Shown: positions 1-9,352 of the stretch, in pieces
Numbering within the stretch: the stretch's first letter is position 1
How the letters are laid out: each line of letters starts with the position of its first letter
NCBI GenBank assembly: GCA_013824085.1
Contig: PNNF01000007.1
Location: forward strand, 18,587-82,586
Direction of reading: 5' to 3'
DNA length: 64,000 bases
Source: Chlorobiaceae bacterium
Lineage (GTDB): Bacteria; Bacteroidota; Ignavibacteria; Ignavibacteriales; Ignavibacteriaceae
Notes under the pieces: model-generated
What the model was told of the DNA's origin: nothing
The model's database searches: none
What the model saw: the letters and a program-made list of their open reading frames with translations, nothing else
Made by a program: the position numbers and the translations under genes

Positions 1-20
1 AAAATAAAACACAACCTAAA

Positions 21-875
21 ATGACTCCGCAACACAAAACAAAAATAGAAATTTTACTTTGCACAAAAATAAAAACGATTCATCCCGTTGGCGGCGGATG
101 TATTGCGAATGCCTGCCAAGTATTAACTGAAAAAGAAGAAAAATTTTTTTATAAATCTTATTCAAATAATGAAATTCTAAAATGTGAAATTAATGGCTTG
201 AATGAACTTCATCTCGCTAAAAATATTAAGATTCCAAAAGTTATTATTGCAGAGGATGATTTTGCATTGATGGAATTTATTGATCAATCAAACAGAGATA
301 AAAATTTTTTTGAAACATTTGGAAGAAGTTTTGCACAGCTTCATAAATATTGCTCAGATAATTTCGGTTTTTATGAAAACAATTTTATTGGTGCTAATCG
401 CCAAGTAAATCAACCTATAAGTAACAATTGGACAGAATTTTATTTTCAAAACAGATTATTGTATCAATTTAAGTTAGCCGAAAAAAATGGTTATGTTGAT
501 AATAATTTCAGAGATTTATTTTATCGACTTGAAAATAGAATCGATTCCATTTTAACAGGTTGCGAAAATATTCCTTCATTGCTACACGGTGATCTTTGGA
601 GCGGAAATTATTTGTGCGATGAAGATGGAGCAGCTTGTTTAATCGATCCCGCAGTCTATTATGGAAATCGTGAAGCTGACTTAGCAATGACAAAATTGTT
701 CGGTGGATTTGATACTTCTTTTTATTCGGCTTATAACGAAGAATATAAATTGCCCAATGATTGGAAATATCGTGAGAATATTTTTATACTTTATCACGTA
801 ATGAATCATCTTAATCTTTTTGGAACATCTTATTATTCGCAAACAATTTCAATCATTAAAAATTATGTAAAATAA
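21..875 (+). CDS. fructosamine kinase family protein
   Basis: The 284-residue product belongs to the fructosamine-3-kinase/aminoglycoside-phosphotransferase fold. Near residues 187-212 it carries the catalytic-loop motif HGDLWSGN followed by a metal-binding IDP segment and the family's typical YGNREADLAM stretch. Members phosphorylate sugar adducts on amines of glycated proteins or small molecules, which lets the adduct fall off; this is a cytosolic repair role. Length matches the bacterial family (about 285-300). The N-terminal part has the expected GGCIANA-type nucleotide-loop region. A VOC protein follows 58 bp downstream on the same strand, but nothing ties the two functionally. The exact substrate cannot be read from sequence. 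Confidence 0.85.
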   Translation: MTPQHKTKIEILLCTKIKTIHPVGGGCIANACQVLTEKEEKFFYKSYSNNEILKCEINGLNELHLAKNIKIPKVIIAEDDFALMEFIDQSNRDKNFFETFGRSFAQLHKYCSDNFGFYENNFIGANRQVNQPISNNWTEFYFQNRLLYQFKLAEKNGYVDNNFRDLFYRLENRIDSILTGCENIPSLLHGDLWSGNYLCDEDGAACLIDPAVYYGNREADLAMTKLFGGFDTSFYSAYNEEYKLPNDWKYRENIFILYHVMNHLNLFGTSYYSQTISIIKNYVK

Positions 876-933
876 TTTTCCAATTGGAATTGAATTATTT
901 ATTTAAATTTATTTTCAAATTATCGAGAGTTTA

Positions 934-1281
934 ATGAAAGTATTATCTGTAATTCACATGCTCTATGTTCAAGATATGAAAAGAGCAATTAATTTTTATG
1001 TCAACGCTTTAGGATTCACTTGCGAAGAAGAATCCGAATTTTGGTCTTCCTTAGTTTCTGAAAATGGAAAAATTGGTTTGACTTCTTACGGAGAGTATAA
1101 CGAGTTTAAGTTGACTAATCTTATTATTGAAGTGGATGACTATGATGAGGCATTAAAGCGAATAAAAGAGTTTGGAGGAATTATTTCTGAAGAACATCAA
1201 CCTTATGAAGGAGCTCCAATTCATAACGCAGAAATAATTGATACTGAAAATAATGGGATTGTGATTTCAAAAAAATTATAA
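934..1281 (+). CDS. VOC (glyoxalase/bleomycin-resistance) family protein
   Basis: A 115-residue single-module vicinal-oxygen-chelate protein. It shows the classic beta-alpha-beta-beta-beta start (HMLYVQDMKRAINFYVNALGF) and the second half (EVDDYDEALKRIKEFGG) ending in a short NGIVISKKL tail. VOC proteins are small cytosolic metal enzymes or binding proteins acting on glutathione-type conjugates, antibiotics or epoxides; substrate cannot be assigned here. GAGAG about 8 bp before ATG is a plausible ribosome site. A shared bidirectional terminator follows directly. Confidence 0.8.
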   Translation: MKVLSVIHMLYVQDMKRAINFYVNALGFTCEEESEFWSSLVSENGKIGLTSYGEYNEFKLTNLIIEVDDYDEALKRIKEFGGIISEEHQPYEGAPIHNAEIIDTENNGIVISKKL

Positions 1282-1284
1282 GAA

Positions 1285-1319
1285 AAAAGATTGCACTTGT
1301 TTTCTGAGTGCAATCTTTT
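1285..1319. terminator. bidirectional intrinsic terminator
   Basis: A perfect 13-bp inverted repeat (AAAAGATTGCACT at 1285-1297, its complement at 1307-1319) with a 9-nt loop lies between the ends of two convergent genes. The stem ends in A/T runs on each side, so it can serve both directions. Confidence 0.85.
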
Positions 1320-1328
1320 AAAATAAAT

Positions 1329-3452
1329 TTAATTAATTTTTCCCAACAACTTCAACATAAAGCTATAGACAAGAGCTGTCTCTTTAAATGCTCTAAATCT
1401 TCCTGAAACACCGCTGTGACCCGCATCCATACTGGTCTTGAACAGAAGGAGATTGTCATCAGTTTTCTTTTCTCTAAGTTTTGCTACCCATTTTGCTGGC
1501 TCCCAATATTGCACTTGAGAATCATGCAGTCCTGTTAAGACGAGTAAGTTTGGATAATTTTTCGCTTCAATATTATCATACGGAGAATAGGAGAGCATAT
1601 AATCAAAATAAATTTTGTCGTTTGGATTTCCCCATTCATCATATTCGGCTGTCGTTAAAGGGATTGATTCATCAAGCATTGTAGTAACAACATCAACGAA
1701 TGGAACTTGTGCAATTGCTCCTTTAAATAAATCGGGACGCATATTAATAACAGCTCCAATTAGCAAGCCACCCGCACTGCCACCTTGAATAAATAATTTT
1801 TCTGAGGTCGTAAATTTTTCTTGAATTAAATATTCTGCACTTGAGATAAAATCTGTGAATGTATTTTTCTTCTTCAATAATTTTCCATCTTCATACCAAT
1901 CTCTTCCCATCTCTTCGCCGCCGCGAATATGTGCAACTGCATAAACAAATCCTCTATCGAGTAAACTCAATAATGCAGAATTAAATCCAGCATTCATGCT
2001 TATTCCATACGATCCATAACCATAAAGCAACAATGGATTGTTACCATTTTTATTTAATCCTTTTCTATAAACAAGCGAAATTGGGATTAATGTATTGTCA
2101 CTAGCTTTTGCATACAATCGTTCAGTATCATAATTGTTCGAATTAAAATCTCCAAGAACAACTTGTTGCTTTAACAAAGTTTTTGTTCTTGTAGTCATGT
2201 CATAATCAAATGTTGAAGTAGGAGTTTTCAGTGAAGTAAACCCGAAACGAAGTAATGATGTGTTAAATTCTGGATTTACAGAAATAAATGAATAGTAAGT
2301 TGGTTCACCAAACTCAAGATAGTGTTCATCATTCGTAGCCCAATTTATTATTCGCAATTGAGTTAATCCGTTTTCTCTTTCTTGAACAACTAAATAATTT
2401 TTAAATATTTCAATATCTTCCAAGAGGACATCTGATCTATGCGGAATTACTTCCTCCCAATTTTCTTTTGTAGTTTTATCAACAAAAGTTTTCATTAAGC
2501 GAAAATTTTTTGCGTCATAATTTGTAACGATGTAAAAATATTTTCCAAAGTGATCGACTCTATATTCCAAGTTTCTTTCGCGTGGCTGAACTATTTTAAA
2601 TTCTTCATTGGGCGTGTTTGCATTTAGAAAACGATATTCATTTGACAAAGTAGAATTGGAAGCGATGATGAGATACTCTCGTGATTTAGTATTGTAAACG
2701 AAACAATTAAATGTTTCATCAGCTTCGTGATAGATTTCTAAATCATTCTTAAAATCTGAACCTAATTTATGTCTGAAGATTTTATAAGCTCTGAGTGTTT
2801 CATCTTTTGTTGTATAGAAAATAGTCTTGTTATCATTAGCCCAAACCGCTGAGCCAGTTGTGTTCGGAATAGTTTGTTCAGATATTTTTCCGGTAGTTAA
2901 ATCCTTAAAGTGAATTGTAAAAATTCTTCGGCTTAAAGTGTCAACTCCGAAAGCAAGAATGTTGTTGTCGGGACTTACTTCTAATCCTGAAACGTTATAA
3001 TATTTGTGTCCTTTCGCTAACTCATTTACATTAAGTAAAATTTCTTCTTCACTTTCAAGCGATTCTTTTTTTCTACAATGAATCGGATATTCTTCTCCTT
3101 CTTCAAAACGAGTGTAATACCAATAACCATTTTCTTTATACGGCACTGACTGATCAGTCTGCTTAATTCTTCCAACAATTTCTTTATATAATTTTTCCTG
3201 ATACTGCTCAGTATTTTTCATTGTAAGTTCTAAGAACTGATTTTCTGCGTTCAAGTAATCAATTACTTTGGGATTTTCTTTTTGATTCAACCAATAATAA
3301 TTATCAATTCTTGTAATGCCATGATTTACAAGTTCTTTAGGAATTTTTTCAGCTCTTGGCGGCATAATTCTTTCTTGTTTTTCTTGTGAATAATTAATTG
3401 TATTAAAAACTATTGAGAGCAGGACTACTAAAAAAAATGTTCCTTGTTGCAT
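1329..3452 (-). CDS. ptrB: prolyl oligopeptidase family serine peptidase, oligopeptidase B type
   Basis: The 707-residue protein is an S9A peptidase: an N-terminal beta-propeller domain (about residues 90-430) that limits access to large substrates, and a C-terminal alpha/beta hydrolase. The nucleophile elbow GGSAGG gives Ser559; Asp644 (GLHDSQV) and His679 (AGHSG) complete the triad. Oligopeptidase B cleaves short peptides after Arg or Lys. The N-terminus (about residues 1-22) is a hydrophobic signal peptide ending near NYSQ, so this copy is predicted to act outside the cytoplasm, unlike the E. coli enzyme. It stands alone, convergent with the VOC gene. Family assignment is firm; the Arg/Lys preference is by family similarity. 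Confidence 0.92.
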   Translation of the reverse strand: MQQGTFFLVVLLSIVFNTINYSQEKQERIMPPRAEKIPKELVNHGITRIDNYYWLNQKENPKVIDYLNAENQFLELTMKNTEQYQEKLYKEIVGRIKQTDQSVPYKENGYWYYTRFEEGEEYPIHCRKKESLESEEEILLNVNELAKGHKYYNVSGLEVSPDNNILAFGVDTLSRRIFTIHFKDLTTGKISEQTIPNTTGSAVWANDNKTIFYTTKDETLRAYKIFRHKLGSDFKNDLEIYHEADETFNCFVYNTKSREYLIIASNSTLSNEYRFLNANTPNEEFKIVQPRERNLEYRVDHFGKYFYIVTNYDAKNFRLMKTFVDKTTKENWEEVIPHRSDVLLEDIEIFKNYLVVQERENGLTQLRIINWATNDEHYLEFGEPTYYSFISVNPEFNTSLLRFGFTSLKTPTSTFDYDMTTRTKTLLKQQVVLGDFNSNNYDTERLYAKASDNTLIPISLVYRKGLNKNGNNPLLLYGYGSYGISMNAGFNSALLSLLDRGFVYAVAHIRGGEEMGRDWYEDGKLLKKKNTFTDFISSAEYLIQEKFTTSEKLFIQGGSAGGLLIGAVINMRPDLFKGAIAQVPFVDVVTTMLDESIPLTTAEYDEWGNPNDKIYFDYMLSYSPYDNIEAKNYPNLLVLTGLHDSQVQYWEPAKWVAKLREKKTDDNLLLFKTSMDAGHSGVSGRFRAFKETALVYSFMLKLLGKIN

Positions 3453-3535
3453 TGAAGTTACTCCATTATAAAAATTAAATTTTATCTAAAATTTTCAAGA
3501 TTCGATATTAACAAAAAATTCTTTTCTCATCAAAA

Positions 3536-4648
3536 TTATTTTAAGTGTTGCATTTTTTTTGTTAATGCTTTTCCATTCACTATTAATCTATAAAAATAAA
3601 CACCGCTTGGTGAATTTAGATTTGTAAATTCTGTTTCATAAATCCCGCTCAATTTTTCTTCATTCACAAGAGTTGAAATTTTATTCCCAAGAATATCATA
3701 AACATTTAGTGATACGTAACTTGTGATTGGTATCTGGTAACTAATTTTTGTTGTTGAGTTAAAAGGATTAGGATAATTTTGAAAAAGGTGAAAATAATTT
3801 GGCTCTAAATCAGCATCATTTATTTTAGTAATTATTGGAGAGCCCGCGTTCATCCAAGCCGTATAAATTAGTGCTGCAGTTGATTTAGACGCGTCATTAA
3901 ATAATTTTGTAGTAAAATCTTTTGTTAAGTTCCAGAGCGTTTGATAATACAAACCACTACTCGTATTTCCTGCTGTTGTTCGAGCAGTAATATCAGCCCG
4001 CAATAAAGAATCGACATAGCGAAAATTTTTGTAAATAAAATCAAAAACAAAATCGGAACGATTAGTAACAAAATTTACTGAATCAGTAGTGAAAGAAATT
4101 AGATGAGAAAATTGATATATCATTTGCGTTTCATATCGTGAATGTATTCCATTTTGTCCTGTAAATTGTCCATCATAATTTCGTGCAAGGTGCAGTGGCA
4201 TGTGTCCATCGCTAACATAGTGACCCACGTCAGCGGCTGTTAACATTGCTTTCTGCCAATCTCTTCTTCTGAATTGATTTGTCAAAGAATCAACTGCTAT
4301 CAGAATTGCCCAAGGCAAAATTCCTTGCTGAATCACAAATGCAGAGCCGTGTATTGCGACAAGCGAATCGTAATTTTGGTTTATTCGACCGGTTGAAACG
4401 AAAGAAGGGAAGTTATCAATATTGATATAGTGCTTTGGTCCTTCGGTTGGATCAGTACTTCGTCTATTGTCAGCGTTGGATGCGTGACGTGAAAGTGAAT
4501 CAGCCCAGAACAAAAAATGTTGCTGCATCTGATTCGGAAAAAATGAAACGGCTTTGTTGTTCATTATTCTGTGACCTGTTCCGCCCCAACCAAATAGTAA
4601 CGGAGAAAAAAAGAGAAGAAAAAGAAAGAGCAATTTTTTATTTTTCAT
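3536..4648 (-). CDS. S1/P1 nuclease or zinc phospholipase C-like protein with T9SS sorting domain
   Basis: A 370-residue exported protein. After a signal peptide (to about residue 20) the mature chain begins WGGTGHRI, where the N-terminal Trp and early His are the zinc ligands typical of the S1/P1 nuclease and phospholipase C fold. Further ligand motifs are HYVSDGHMPLH and a later HSRYE. Residues about 288-370 form a type A C-terminal secretion domain with YPNPFNSTTKISY and a final GVYFYRL...KKMQHLK, which directs type IX secretion to the cell surface or medium. Role: probably scavenging of nucleic acids or phosphoesters; nuclease versus lipase cannot be decided. It lies 12 bp downstream of the redoxin gene, so probably co-transcribed. 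Confidence 0.85.
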   Translation of the reverse strand: MKNKKLLFLFLLFFSPLLFGWGGTGHRIMNNKAVSFFPNQMQQHFLFWADSLSRHASNADNRRSTDPTEGPKHYINIDNFPSFVSTGRINQNYDSLVAIHGSAFVIQQGILPWAILIAVDSLTNQFRRRDWQKAMLTAADVGHYVSDGHMPLHLARNYDGQFTGQNGIHSRYETQMIYQFSHLISFTTDSVNFVTNRSDFVFDFIYKNFRYVDSLLRADITARTTAGNTSSGLYYQTLWNLTKDFTTKLFNDASKSTAALIYTAWMNAGSPIITKINDADLEPNYFHLFQNYPNPFNSTTKISYQIPITSYVSLNVYDILGNKISTLVNEEKLSGIYETEFTNLNSPSGVYFYRLIVNGKALTKKMQHLK

Positions 4649-4660
4649 TTTTTACTTTAA

Positions 4661-5257
4661 TCAATATTTTACTGAACAACCATAAGGCTTTGTAACTTTT
4701 GTTGTAATTACTTCTGAATTCATCAATGAGTTAAGAGCAGCTTTTACATAATTGCTTGCATCTTTTATATCTTCTTTATCTGTTGATGGCTTATCATCAA
4801 TAGCGCCAGCGTAAACAAGTTTTCCTTTTTTGTCGATTACAAACATGTGTGGAGTTGTTTTTGCACCATACATTTTTCCGACCTCACCAGTTTCGTCAAT
4901 CAAATAGCCGTTGACATCCACTTTATAATTCTTCAGTCGCTTGTTAATTTCCTTCGCGTCAAAATTTCCTTGCTTGCCTGGAGCCGATGAACAAATCAAT
5001 AACCAAACTACACCTTTTCCTCGAAACTCGTTTTGCAAAGATTGCATATTTTCTGTTTCGTAATGTTTCTTTACAAATGGACAATCAAAGTTTATCCATT
5101 CCAATACTACATATTTCCCTTTGTAATCTGCGAGCGAATGAGTTTTTCCATTTCTATCTTTCAGAGAAAATTCTGGAGCAGCTTTATCAATTTCTACATT
5201 TTGCGAATTGAGATTAATTGAAAAAAGCACCATTAATAAAAAAAGAAGTTTGTTCAT
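4661..5257 (-). CDS. periplasmic redoxin (thioredoxin-fold, AhpC/TSA-like)
   Basis: 198 residues with a signal peptide (to about residue 19) and a redoxin fold: APEFSLKDRNGKTHSL, then DCPFVKKHY at the usual active-site place and TTPHMFVIDKKGKLVYAG carrying the cis-proline. Only one cysteine (Cys59) sits at the active site, not CXXC; a second conserved-looking cysteine lies six residues from the end (Cys194, GCSVKY), so it may be a two-cysteine thiol peroxidase or reductase using distant cysteines. Its ATG overlaps the stop of the upstream DsbD-domain gene (ATGA), so the two are translationally coupled and probably work as a redox pair in the periplasm. Confidence 0.85.
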   Translation of the reverse strand: MNKLLFLLMVLFSINLNSQNVEIDKAAPEFSLKDRNGKTHSLADYKGKYVVLEWINFDCPFVKKHYETENMQSLQNEFRGKGVVWLLICSSAPGKQGNFDAKEINKRLKNYKVDVNGYLIDETGEVGKMYGAKTTPHMFVIDKKGKLVYAGAIDDKPSTDKEDIKDASNYVKAALNSLMNSEVITTKVTKPYGCSVKY

Positions 5258-6102
5258 TTTTTTTCCTCATAATTATTTAGTGAAACATTTATTCCAAGAG
5301 CTTTGGAATTTTTTGCAGTTATCCAACTAATATTACTAACAATAATTCCACGCACATCTTTTGGATTTTTAATTTTCATCTCATCAAGTTTTAAGATTAA
5401 CCTATATCCGTTTTGAATTGATTCTATTGGCTGCTCATAAACATAATCAAAAATTCCATTTTCATAAGGATAGAATTTAATTTTTCTTTCTATAGCTGAC
5501 TCAGATTCAGGAACAAGAATTGTCAAAATCATTAATGAGTCTTTTCTCTCTGCAGAAAATATATAATCGTGAAATTCTACTGGAAGTTTTAAGAATGTTT
5601 CTTCAATCTCTTTTACGATTACTGAATCATAAATTGAACCACTATCTGCTTTTAATTTTATACTTACTTCTTGAGAACCGGGAACGCATTCTTCTTTACA
5701 AGCCAACCAAGAAACTTTTGCACTAATAAGATAATCACTTTGAGCTAATATTTTCGGCGTAGAAATTTTAACTAAAAGAATCTCTTCATTATCGTAGCCA
5801 AAGTTTACCATATCGTCGCCGAGATAAAATCTTTTTGGATAAGGCCAAAATATTTCGCTGGCGGAAAATCCTGAAGGCAAATTCCATTTTATTCTTGTAG
5901 CTAATCCTGCATCACCCGGATTTTTCCAGTATGTATGCCACTCATCTAACATTTTTAATTTTATTCCAACATAAAATTCTTGAGCAGGCGCAATTGTATT
6001 TAGTTCAGAAATTAATTTAACGCTTACTAAATCAAGGGATTTACTTTGTGAAAAAATTCCATTTGAAATTAATAGAAGTAGAAGAAGCAAATATTTTTTC
6101 AA
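5254..6102 (-). CDS. stand-alone DsbD N-terminal-like thiol:disulfide interchange domain protein
   Basis: 282 residues with a signal peptide (hydrophobic leucine run, residues 4-18) that supports the TTG start at 6102. The rest resembles only the periplasmic N-terminal domain of DsbD/ScsB: WHTYWKNPGDAGL, WPYPKRF, and WLACKEECVPG containing the cysteine pair Cys135/Cys139. There is no membrane electron-transfer domain and no C-terminal thioredoxin domain, both present in full DsbD. In the family this domain passes electrons to periplasmic oxidised partners; here the natural partner is the redoxin gene overlapping by 4 bp. A membrane electron donor is not encoded nearby. Confidence 0.82.
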   Translation of the reverse strand: MKKYLLLLLLLISNGIFSQSKSLDLVSVKLISELNTIAPAQEFYVGIKLKMLDEWHTYWKNPGDAGLATRIKWNLPSGFSASEIFWPYPKRFYLGDDMVNFGYDNEEILLVKISTPKILAQSDYLISAKVSWLACKEECVPGSQEVSIKLKADSGSIYDSVIVKEIEETFLKLPVEFHDYIFSAERKDSLMILTILVPESESAIERKIKFYPYENGIFDYVYEQPIESIQNGYRLILKLDEMKIKNPKDVRGIIVSNISWITAKNSKALGINVSLNNYEEKK

Positions 6103-6232
6103 ATCAATTCGTCAGACATTTAATATTTTTATATTTTTTTTGATTTAGCTGCAAAACTTCTTTCAGATTTAATTACAAAATATTTTATTTTCAAAAAATA
6201 ATTGAGTTCAATCAGACTCATATTTATCAGTA

Positions 6233-7402
6233 CTAAGATGAACGTAGCGCATCAACTATTTTTAATCGTGCTGCTCTAACGGAAGGTAAAAATCCTCCCA
6301 ACAATCCCATGACAGTTGCAAAAATGAAAGATGAAATTATTATCTCTGGAGAAAGAGCAAACTTAAATTCAAGTTCAGAAAAAGAAGCAAAGTTTAAAGT
6401 TGAAATTGAAAAAAACTGAAGAGATGATGCAAGCAATAATCCAATAACTGCACCAATGATAGAAATCAAAAGTGATTCAGATAAAAAAGTAACGAGAACA
6501 CTAGTGCGTCTAAAACCGAGTGCTCTTAATGTTCCGATTTCTACTGTCCTGTTTGCAACCGCTGCATACATTGTAATCATTGCTCCGATTGTTGCGCCAA
6601 GAGAAAAAATAATAGTAACAAAAATTCCAAGTATGCGAATAAATGTTGCCATCATTTCTGATTGCTCTTCAAAATGGAGTTTTTCAATTTTCACTTCGAG
6701 TTGCTGCAACCTTCTGTCAGTTAGAAATGTGCTTTTAAATTTTTCAAAATTTTCAGGATTATCAAGTTTAAGAGTTACGGCTGAAACTGTACTGCCACGA
6801 TTAAATGTACTAAGCAATTGCAGGGCATCTCCCCAAATTTCAGATTCAAACCCGCTTCCACCCGCTTCAAATATGCCTACAACGGTCCACTCATCTCCTG
6901 CAAATCGAATTTCCTCTCCAATATCTGCTCCATCAAATCTTTCATGAATTGAGCGTCCTACAATTAATTCTTTCGAACCAAAATTAAACATTCTGCCATC
7001 TACAAGTTTTACATTTGGACGCAGCTTCTTTACTTGATCAGAGACTCCTCTTGCAGTAATGTTGCTCATTCCCCCCGACTTCTTTGGCAAATTAATTACA
7101 ACAACAGGTTCATTAGAAATTATTGGTTTGCCATCGGCAGTTTTTGCGATGTAGGGAAGCACGCTAATAATATTTTGTTGGTCACCAGTAACAACGCTTG
7201 AGATTTCATTTTGTGCTGCTTTACGAAGAACAATTACATTATCGTCTGCACCTGTTGAGATTAGAGTTTTTTGAATTCCGTAAGCCATCATCAACACTGC
7301 AGCAAATACAAATACAACAAGAGCAATACCAACTACGGTAATTCCTGTTGTCAATTTTCTTTTCTTAAAATTTCTTAAACTATATTTAATCGGAATTTTC
7401 AT
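6233..7402 (-). CDS. ABC transporter permease (MacB/FtsX type), second subunit
   Basis: 389 residues with the four-helix MacB/LolC layout: one N-terminal membrane helix (residues about 17-42), a large periplasmic domain (45-260), then three C-terminal helices (about 265-290, 310-340, 350-375) with the conserved EIGTLRALGFRR and ARLKIVDALRSS end motifs. Such permeases do not move substrate through the membrane but couple cytoplasmic ATP hydrolysis to periplasmic movement (mechanotransmission). It is the last gene of a four-gene operon of adaptor, ATPase and two permeases, starting 48 bp after the previous gene. Sixteen-percent-type divergence between the two permeases was not measured; they are clearly paralogous by layout, so the transporter is probably a heterodimer. 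Confidence 0.88.
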   Translation of the reverse strand: MKIPIKYSLRNFKKRKLTTGITVVGIALVVFVFAAVLMMAYGIQKTLISTGADDNVIVLRKAAQNEISSVVTGDQQNIISVLPYIAKTADGKPIISNEPVVVINLPKKSGGMSNITARGVSDQVKKLRPNVKLVDGRMFNFGSKELIVGRSIHERFDGADIGEEIRFAGDEWTVVGIFEAGGSGFESEIWGDALQLLSTFNRGSTVSAVTLKLDNPENFEKFKSTFLTDRRLQQLEVKIEKLHFEEQSEMMATFIRILGIFVTIIFSLGATIGAMITMYAAVANRTVEIGTLRALGFRRTSVLVTFLSESLLISIIGAVIGLLLASSLQFFSISTLNFASFSELEFKFALSPEIIISSFIFATVMGLLGGFLPSVRAARLKIVDALRSS

Positions 7403-7450
7403 TTACTTTACCTTTCAAACTTTTATTTGTTCATTATTCATCAGAAATAA

Positions 7451-8611
7451 TTATCCGACGAATCTAAAACCATCAACAATTTTTGTTTTAAGTGCTCTTT
7501 GAATTGGGAATATTGATGCAATCAGTCCTATCATCATTGCTGCGCTTACAGCAAGAACTATAGTAATTGATTCAACATGAAAAACGGGAAAAAATCCTTT
7601 CGGAATAACTTGCCCAATTCCTTCTATCAATGGATAAATAAAAAATAATCCTATAGCCGAACCAATTGCAGAAATTAAAAGCGATTCACCGAGAATTAAC
7701 CCAACGATATGTTTTGCTGAAAATCCAAGCGTCTTCAGAACCGCATATTCTCTCGTTCTTTCTCGCGCTGCCATTATCATAGTGTTTCCAAGCACGAGCA
7801 TAATTATCCCAATGATGACGAACGAAATTAAATTCATCGCATCAATTATGGCGCTTGTTGATGAAAGAAAACCTTGTGCAAAAGCTCTTTCAGTTTCAGT
7901 TTTTGTTTCAGCTCTTGAATTGAGAAAGAGAGCGTCAATTTGCGTTGAGATTTCTGCAGCCTGATTTGGGTCATTTATTTTTACAATGTACCATCCAACA
8001 TCGTTTGCACGCTCAGGCCACTCTTGCTGCATCCGCTCATTGACATAATCCCAACGAAATGCCATCATTGTTCCATCAGTAGCTTTGTCGCGCGGTTGAT
8101 AAATTCCTCGAACTGTAAAATTCCAAGTGCCGGGATAAATATCACCTTCAAGTGTCATCACATCGCCGATACTTAAATTATATGTCTTCGCGAGATCAGC
8201 CCCAATAATTGTAGCTGTTCTTTCATTCTTAAAATTTTCTAATTCTTCTTTTGTTAAAAGAAATTCGGGATAGACGCTAAAAAAAGTTTCGTGGTCAACT
8301 GCCATTCGAGTAAAAAATTGATTTTTATCAATATATACTCCCTGAAACCAAGTTGAGAAAGTAACCTGTTCAATACCGGCAACAGATGCAATTTTTTCTT
8401 TATATGTTACTGGTAATGGAAAAATAAAAGAGACTGCTTGTCGAGTTATTAATCTATTTGCTGCCGATGCATCTACACCGACGTGCCAAGCCGTTACTAC
8501 AGTTCTCAATATTCCAAACGCTATAACTGCAATTGCAATTCCGAGTATCGTCAAAGTAGTGCGAAGTTTATGTCGCAGAGTATTTTTAAAAATTAATTTT
8601 AATATTTTCAT
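7451..8611 (-). CDS. ABC transporter permease (MacB/FtsX type), first subunit
   Basis: 386 residues with the same arrangement as its downstream neighbour: N-terminal helix (about 16-40), periplasmic domain, three C-terminal helices, and the EYAVLKTLGFSAKH motif that contacts the ATPase. A good Shine-Dalgarno (GGAG, 5 nt before ATG) lies within the 8-bp gap after the ATPase stop. Together with the adaptor and ATPase it should form a tripartite-like efflux or lipoprotein/peptide export machine. Substrate unknown. Confidence 0.88.
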   Translation of the reverse strand: MKILKLIFKNTLRHKLRTTLTILGIAIAVIAFGILRTVVTAWHVGVDASAANRLITRQAVSFIFPLPVTYKEKIASVAGIEQVTFSTWFQGVYIDKNQFFTRMAVDHETFFSVYPEFLLTKEELENFKNERTATIIGADLAKTYNLSIGDVMTLEGDIYPGTWNFTVRGIYQPRDKATDGTMMAFRWDYVNERMQQEWPERANDVGWYIVKINDPNQAAEISTQIDALFLNSRAETKTETERAFAQGFLSSTSAIIDAMNLISFVIIGIIMLVLGNTMIMAARERTREYAVLKTLGFSAKHIVGLILGESLLISAIGSAIGLFFIYPLIEGIGQVIPKGFFPVFHVESITIVLAVSAAMMIGLIASIFPIQRALKTKIVDGFRFVG

Positions 8612-8619
8612 ATTTTCTC

Positions 8620-9291
8620 CTAGACTAAATCTCCTTTGTCGAGATGTCGTTTAACGCTTGCTTTGGCTGCTGAAGCTGGATCGTGCGTAACCATTACAAT
8701 TGTTTTCTTAAATTCTTTATTTAATCGATCAAGAAGAGTAAGAACTTCGTTAGCGGAATTTTTATCAAGATCTCCAGTTGGTTCATCAGCAACTAAAATT
8801 GTTGGATCAGTAACAATTGCTCTTGCTATTGCTACTCTTTGCTCTTGTCCGCCTGAAAGTTGTTTCGGATAATGATACATTCTATCAGTTAAACCAACCA
8901 CAGATAAAACTAATTCTACTCTCTTTTTTCTTTCAGCTTTGCTTAGATTCGTAAGTAACAATGGAAGTTCTACATTCTCAAATGCAGTAAGCACAGGAAT
9001 CAAATTGTAGAATTGGAAAATAAATCCAACATTATTTGACCGCCATTTTGCAAGTGCAGATTCATTTAGTTTGGCAATATCTGTTCCAGCAACTGTTAAC
9101 TTTCCACTACTCGGTTTATCAATACCCGCAATTAAATTTAGGAGAGTTGTTTTTCCTGAGCCAGAGGGACCCATCAATGCAAGAAATTCTCCTTCTTCAA
9201 TTTCGAGGGATAAATTATTAAGAACCGGAATTTCAAAACTATCTCTCTGATAAGATTTTGATAAATTCTGAATTGAAATTATCGATGCCAT
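8620..9291 (-). CDS. ABC transporter ATP-binding protein (LolD/MacB family)
   Basis: About 223 residues from the preferred ATG at 9291, which has GGAG five bases upstream; an in-frame TTG at 9306 would add five residues but destroys that ribosome site. Walker A is GPSGSGKTT, the signature motif LSGGQEQRVAIARA, Walker B ILVADEPTGDLD and the switch histidine is in VTHD. The sequence matches the LolD/MacB subclass. It energises the two downstream permeases. Confidence 0.93.
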   Translation of the reverse strand: MASIISIQNLSKSYQRDSFEIPVLNNLSLEIEEGEFLALMGPSGSGKTTLLNLIAGIDKPSSGKLTVAGTDIAKLNESALAKWRSNNVGFIFQFYNLIPVLTAFENVELPLLLTNLSKAERKKRVELVLSVVGLTDRMYHYPKQLSGGQEQRVAIARAIVTDPTILVADEPTGDLDKNSANEVLTLLDRLNKEFKKTIVMVTHDPASAAKASVKRHLDKGDLV

Positions 9292-9352
9292 TTTTTCTCC
9301 AATCAAATATTTAAACGATCTCTTTATTTTTTAGTTTAATTTTTAAAACGAA

